Source: Anaerolineales bacterium
GTDB lineage: Bacteria; Chloroflexota; Anaerolineae; Anaerolineales; Villigracilaceae
Assembly (NCBI GenBank): GCA_016789485.1
Contig: JAEURE010000074.1
Location: 1-9,967, forward strand
Reading direction: 5' to 3'
Length of the DNA: 9,967 nt
Shown here: piece by piece, positions 7,827-9,967 of the stretch
Layout: each line of letters begins with the position of its first letter
Numbering within the stretch: position 1 is the stretch's first letter
Made by a program: the position numbers and the translations under genes
The notes under the pieces: model-generated
The model's database searches: none
What the model saw: only the letters and a program-made list of their open reading frames with translations
What the model was told of the DNA's origin: nothing

Positions 7827-9482
7827 ATGGCAAAACCAATCCACCTGCAATGCGCCATCTGCGGCAAAGAACAGTCGTACGAACCCTTCATCGCAGCAAC
7901 CTGCAAACATTGCCAATCCCAATGGCTTGAAGCCCGCTACGATTACGAATCCTTCAAGCGCGAAATCCTGCGCGGCATTCCAAACCGCCCAAACAATCTT
8001 TGGCGCTATCAGGATGTTCTGCCACTCGACAATCCCTCCGCTTTGGATCTTTACCCCGCTGGCGGAACACCTCTCTGGCTTTCACAGCGCTTCGCCCCTA
8101 ATCTCGGGCATGCTTCTGTTTACATCAAAGATGAACGCTACGGCCCGACATCCTCTTTCAAAGACAGGCAGGCCGCAGTCGCTGTCGCCGCCATGAATGA
8201 GAATGGAATCCGCGAAGCCGTGATCGCATCCACGGGAAACGCAGCTGTTGCATACGCAGCCGCTTGCGCGCGGGCAGGCATCAAACTCTGGGTCTTCATG
8301 ACCAGCCTGGTTCCACAGGAAAAATTGCGCGAGGCCGCCCTCTTCGGCGCGGAAGTGATCCGCGTCAGCGGCAACTACGACCAAACCAAACAGATAGCCA
8401 GTCAATTTGCCCAGCGTAAAAATCTGCTTTTGGATCGTGGTGCAAGTTCCGTCCCTGCCCGTGAATCAATGAAAACCATTGCCTACGAGATTGTTGAACA
8501 AATGGGCTGGCGCGCACCAGACTGGTATATCCAGGCTGTCAGCGGCGGGCTTGGTCCGCTGGGTGTCTATCAAGGCTTCAAGGAATTATTTGAAATGGGA
8601 CTCATCAACAAAGTCCCCAAACTTGCCATCATTCAAGCAGAAGGATGCTCTCCAATGGTGCAAGCCTTCAACGCCGGCAAGGATGTTGCCGAACCTGTCA
8701 TTCCCGATACGCGCATCATCATCCTTTCCACGGGTGATCCGGGCAAATCCTACACCTACTTATGGAACCTCACCCGGCAATATGGCGGCGTGATGGAATC
8801 CGTGACAGACCTCGAAGCCTATTCTGCCATGCGCGCACTTGCCAAGAGCGAAGGTATGGCCGTCGAACCGGCAACAGCCGTCGCCTTTGCAGGATTCGAG
8901 AAATTATCCAAAACAGGAAAGATCGGCGCAGACGAAAGAGTCGTTATCAACTGCACAGGCCACACCTTCCCTGTGGAAAAACATGTGCTTGGCGACCAAT
9001 GGGCAGTGGATGTTCATCTAAGCAAAGATCAATCCGCTGCGCCACGTGAAGGCTTGCAAGCCGCCCTTGAAAATCTGGATGAAAAGACCACCACTGTATT
9101 ATTGATAGACGACAATGATGATGATGCTCTTCTGATCCGAAGACTTTTGGAAGGCAGAAAAAATTACCGCATGTACCACGCCAAAGATGGCTGGGAGGGT
9201 CTTGCAATGGCGCGTCAGAAATTACCTGACTTGATCGTCAGCGACCTGACCATGCCCGGTATTGACGGTTTTGGTCTGGTTGAAGAATTAAAATTGGATC
9301 CGCGCACAAAGGAAATTCCCGTGGTCGTTGTCAGTGCAAAGGATATTACAGTAGAAGAACGCAACCGCCTCAACGGAAACATTGAGGCGTTATATCAAAA
9401 GGGCTCACTGCCCACTCGAAAATTTGTGGATCAGGTCATCCACGTTATTGAAGACAAGAATGAATCAAAAAGTGGATCCTAA
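7827..9482 (+). CDS. Threonine synthase-like PLP enzyme fused to a response-regulator receiver domain
   Basis: This encodes 551 residues; the ATG is 1 base after the kinase stop, with GAGGA at 7813-7817. An N-terminal zinc ribbon uses Cys9, Cys12, Cys26 and Cys29, as in many threonine synthases. Residues about 60-395 are a fold-type II PLP enzyme: GGTPL, SSFKDR with Schiff-base Lys112, STGNAA with cofactor-ring Asn138, phosphate cup SGGLGPLG (from Ser239), YGGVMESVTD and CTGH. Threonine synthase converts O-phosphohomoserine to threonine; known enzymes usually have a GN(A/G)GN-type cup, so the substrate here may differ. After a linker (about 400-420) comes a complete receiver (about 422-545): acidic pair Asp428/Asp429, phospho-acceptor Asp473, switch Ser503 and Lys525. 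The lysine is followed by Gly, not the usual Pro, as in receivers of hybrid kinases. The fusion is continuous in one frame. Phosphorylation by the upstream kinase may control the enzyme (inference). It could be a threonine synthase, or a related lyase or replacement enzyme. Confidence 0.85.
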   Translation: MAKPIHLQCAICGKEQSYEPFIAATCKHCQSQWLEARYDYESFKREILRGIPNRPNNLWRYQDVLPLDNPSALDLYPAGGTPLWLSQRFAPNLGHASVYIKDERYGPTSSFKDRQAAVAVAAMNENGIREAVIASTGNAAVAYAAACARAGIKLWVFMTSLVPQEKLREAALFGAEVIRVSGNYDQTKQIASQFAQRKNLLLDRGASSVPARESMKTIAYEIVEQMGWRAPDWYIQAVSGGLGPLGVYQGFKELFEMGLINKVPKLAIIQAEGCSPMVQAFNAGKDVAEPVIPDTRIIILSTGDPGKSYTYLWNLTRQYGGVMESVTDLEAYSAMRALAKSEGMAVEPATAVAFAGFEKLSKTGKIGADERVVINCTGHTFPVEKHVLGDQWAVDVHLSKDQSAAPREGLQAALENLDEKTTTVLLIDDNDDDALLIRRLLEGRKNYRMYHAKDGWEGLAMARQKLPDLIVSDLTMPGIDGFGLVEELKLDPRTKEIPVVVVSAKDITVEERNRLNGNIEALYQKGSLPTRKFVDQVIHVIEDKNESKSGS

Positions 9483-9486
9483 GGAG
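9481..9486 (+). promoter_or_regulatory. Strong ribosome binding site of the single-domain regulator
   Basis: AAGGAG begins inside the TAA stop (9480-9482) of the fusion gene and lies 7 bases before ATG 9494. It is the longest Shine-Dalgarno match among the genes here, so this small regulator may be made at higher level than its neighbours. Confidence 0.8.
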
Positions 9487-9493
9487 AAGTGCC

Positions 9494-9886
9494 ATGGGAA
9501 GTAACGTTTTATATATTGAAGACAACCCGGATAACATGATGCTCGTCAAACGCGCGCTTGAATCGCGCGGATATACATTGCTTGAAGCGCCAAACGGTTT
9601 GACCGGTGTTGCCTCTGCCGAACAGCGGGAAGTGGATTTGATCCTGCTGGATATCAATCTGCCGGATATTGACGGCTATGAAGTTGCTCGCCGGATTCGC
9701 GCCAGCGGAAAAACCGCCCTGGCCTATGTGCCCATCATTGCCATCACTGCGAATGCCTTAAAGGGAGATGCTGAAAAAGCACTTTCTGCCGGTTGTGACG
9801 TGTATATGTCCAAGCCCATTAACATCCGCGAACTGTGGGCGCGTGTTGAAGCTTATGTGCCAGCCCCCAACCCAAAGTTCAGCTAG
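9494..9886 (+). CDS. Single-domain response regulator (DivK/CheY-like receiver)
   Basis: This encodes 130 residues, almost entirely one receiver domain with no DNA-binding or enzymatic output. The start ATG has a strong AAGGAG (9481-9486) 7 bases upstream, which overlaps the stop codon of the preceding gene. The acidic pair is Glu9/Asp10 (LYIEDN), the phospho-acceptor is Asp53 (LLLDINLPDIDGYE), the switch residue is Thr85 (ITANAL) and the conserved lysine is Lys107 (SKPI), so phosphorylation residues are complete. The ITANA and SKPI forms resemble DivK-type regulators. It probably receives phosphate from the kinase encoded at 5411-7825 and acts by protein contact, as a phosphate sink competing with the receiver on the PLP enzyme, or as a link to another pathway. 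Domain identity is very secure; role and partner are inferred. Confidence 0.95.
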   Translation: MGSNVLYIEDNPDNMMLVKRALESRGYTLLEAPNGLTGVASAEQREVDLILLDINLPDIDGYEVARRIRASGKTALAYVPIIAITANALKGDAEKALSAGCDVYMSKPINIRELWARVEAYVPAPNPKFS

Positions 9887-9967
9887 CTGAAAGATTATTC
9901 TTAAAATATTTTACTAATTGGCTTATGTAGACTGACAACAAAAACTTGGATTTAAAGCAAAAACAGG
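9887..9967. other. AT-rich non-coding end of the window
   Basis: These 81 bases after the last stop are markedly AT-rich and hold no supportable gene. They contain a 12-base AT-only palindrome (TAAAATATTTTA, 9902-9913). No GC-rich stem followed by a T tract is seen, and no convincing promoter can be named. Confidence 0.6.

Noticed and set aside
9054..9482. Receiver part of the fusion as a separate gene starting at an internal TTG (9054)
   Set aside because: The only nearby purine run (AAGG, 9048-9051) is too close to the TTG, there is no stop between the domains, and the upstream frame stays coding through the linker.
9880..9913. Terminator or operator made of CAGCTAGCTG (9880-9889) and TAAAATATTTTA (9902-9913)
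   Set aside because: Both are short perfect palindromes, but the first spans the stop codon, the second is AT-only and weak, and no stem plus T tract exists. Not enough to call a site.
1..9967. Insertion sequences, CRISPR arrays, tRNA or rRNA genes
   Set aside because: I read for transposase motifs, terminal inverted repeats, regularly spaced repeats and conserved RNA sequences and saw none; coding sequence fills nearly the whole window.

Overview
The window is one tightly packed, all-plus-strand gene cluster of sensory transduction genes, about 50% GC. It is probably from a Chloroflexota bacterium of the Anaerolineae type. This is an inference from style: very long GAF-array sensors, signalling helices rich in 'ERARAEAEEA'-like sequence, and GAF domains with the 'NPLLPNTRSEMAVP' signature. 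No taxonomic marker gene is present. Five genes are visible, the first cut by the left edge, and the gaps are 47, 27, 1 and 11 bases, so they probably form one transcript. The promoter lies outside the window, and no convincing terminator is seen after the last gene.

Layout. Positions 3-1886 hold a membrane sensor (multi-TM block, extracytoplasmic Cache/PAS-like domain, HAMP, GAF) with no kinase. Positions 1934-5383 hold a larger paralogous membrane sensor (multi-TM block, double-Cache domain, HAMP, GAF, two half-GAF modules, second GAF), again with no kinase. Positions 5411-7825 hold a soluble histidine kinase (three half-GAF modules, GAF, HisKA, HATPase). Positions 7827-9482 hold a fold-type II pyridoxal-phosphate enzyme resembling threonine synthase, fused in frame to a complete response-regulator receiver domain. 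Positions 9494-9886 hold a stand-alone DivK/CheY-like receiver.

How it may work (inference). Two transmembrane receptors lacking transmitters sit beside a kinase lacking membrane segments. The kinase shares GAF and half-GAF modules with the receptors, so the three may assemble into one split sensor kinase. Two receivers follow: one on a metabolic enzyme, one free. The most unusual element is the enzyme-receiver fusion, which suggests that a PLP enzyme of amino-acid metabolism is controlled directly by phosphorylation instead of through transcription. The second notable element is the duplicated two-module 'GYVYD' half-GAF block shared between the second receptor and the kinase.
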